From Streptomyces sp. 130 (GTDB lineage: Bacteria > Actinomycetota > Actinomycetes > Streptomycetales > Streptomycetaceae), in assembly GCF_007096885.1 (NCBI RefSeq), contig NZ_VJNO01000030.1:1-64000 (forward strand): 64,000 nt of DNA, given 5' to 3'. Positions 63,489 through 64,000 of the stretch are shown one piece after another; position 1 is the first letter of the stretch; each line of letters starts with the position of its first letter. The notes under the pieces are model-generated. The model had not been told where the DNA came from. It made no database searches and worked only from the letters and a program-made list of their open reading frames with translations. A program made the translations under genes and the position numbers.

Positions 63489-64000
63489 ATGGACTTCGGT
63501 ACGCAGGGCGCGCAGGCCCCGGCCGACCTCGCCTGGCTGCGGGGCGTGGACGCCTACACGATGGGCGCGTATCCGCAGGCCGAGGAGGAGTTCCGGGCGG
63601 CCGTGGGCCTGGACCCCGGCATGGCGGACGCCTGGCTCGGACTGCACGCGCTGCGCGTCGACACCGCCTCGGCGCTGCTGCACATGCACCGCCACCGCGA
63701 CCGCTTCGGCGAGCAGCGGACCCGCTACCGGCGCACCCTCAATTCCTGGTACTGGCTGGGCTGGTGGGTGCAGCCGGTCCTGGAGAGCCCGCGCGATCTG
63801 CTGCTCGCGCACGCCTCGCACTGGCTGGACGGCCGCCATGTCGCGGAGCTCGACCGGGCGCTGGCCGCCCTGCCGCCGGTGGAGACCGACCCCCAGGTCC
63901 GCTTCCTGCACGCCTGCCGTTCCTACCTGGTCAAGGACTGGGAACAGCTCGTGCGCCACACCGAGCAGCTGATCGACGACCCCCTGCTGGGCATCGAGGC
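63489..64000 (+). CDS. TPR-containing protein, possibly EccA-like AAA N-terminus (partial)
   Basis: The gene runs off the right end; 170 residues are visible. They are all helical and TPR-like: GVDAYTMGAYPQAEEEFRAAVGLDPGMADAWLGLHALRVDT, then SWYWLGWWVQPVLESPRDLLLAHASHWLDG and DPQVRFLHACRSYLVKDWEQLVRHTEQL. The DAWLG-type helix layout resembles the N-terminal TPR domain of EccA ATPases of ESX secretion, but the AAA part is not in view. Start ATG at 63489; an in-frame GTG at 63477 is possible. Confidence 0.6.
   Translation, partial: MDFGTQGAQAPADLAWLRGVDAYTMGAYPQAEEEFRAAVGLDPGMADAWLGLHALRVDTASALLHMHRHRDRFGEQRTRYRRTLNSWYWLGWWVQPVLESPRDLLLAHASHWLDGRHVAELDRALAALPPVETDPQVRFLHACRSYLVKDWEQLVRHTEQLIDDPLLGIE

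Overview
The window reads as a stretch of chromosome from a Streptomyces-type actinomycete. Base composition is very GC-rich, third codon positions are almost all G or C, GTG and TTG starts are common, and several genes are nearly diagnostic: a conservon (cvnA-D), the smeA-sffA sporulation pair, rbpA with a sigma-R-type promoter, an SCO1431-family micro-membrane protein and large secreted subtilisins. I see no rRNA, tRNA, CRISPR, insertion sequence or prophage.

Layout. 1-2.7 kb: crr-ptsI, the general sugar phosphotransferase genes, closed by an 18-bp hairpin. 2.7-9.5 kb: a conserved protein of unknown function, acetoacetyl-CoA synthetase, a GH31-like protein that has lost its catalytic core, a Nudix hydrolase whose 3' end is tandemly repeated (159-bp units), and a secreted VanX-type dipeptidase. 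9.6-14.1 kb: a DUF962 protein and a cvnABCD signalling operon. 15.0-22.3 kb: a three-gene operon with the size, order and architecture of MukF/MukE/MukB (MksFEB, Wadjet JetABC) but no JetD nuclease gene beside it. 22.4-28.2 kb: a one-chain 5-oxoprolinase, a HEAT-like repeat protein preceded by a tri-cysteine leader peptide, and an ankyrin protein. 28.4-30.2 kb: smeA-sffA. 30.3-34.7 kb: a MocR-type regulator divergent from a YczE membrane protein and a glycerophosphodiesterase, then an MFS protein. 35-37 kb: rbpA, fxsA, polyprenol-phosphate mannose synthase. 37.4-42.3 kb: amidohydrolase, Lrp regulator, small proteins, acyl-CoA dehydrogenase, SCO1431-family protein. 42.5-56.1 kb: three secreted subtilisins of 1,255-1,428 residues with a regulator gene among them. 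56.2-64 kb: an XRE/DUF2975 pair, an MSMEG_6728-family protein, an FAD monooxygenase with its divergent TetR repressor and two operators, a medium-chain dehydrogenase, a Tat-exported C39-like peptidase, a small P-loop kinase, a candidate small RNA, and the start of a TPR protein that runs off the window.

How the genes fit together. Most are core housekeeping or developmental genes rather than an island. Septum and nucleoid biology recurs: SmeA/SffA act at sporulation septa, and the MukBEF-like operon is best read as a chromosome-organising or plasmid-excluding condensin. The subtilisin block, the C39-like peptidase and the VanX-type enzyme make the region rich in secreted hydrolases. The best candidates for something undescribed are the JetD-less condensin with Asp-Asn in place of Asp-Glu in Walker B, the cysteine leader in front of a HEAT-like gene, the subtilisin carrying a cohesin-like domain next to a dockerin-like one, and the small-RNA locus near the right end.
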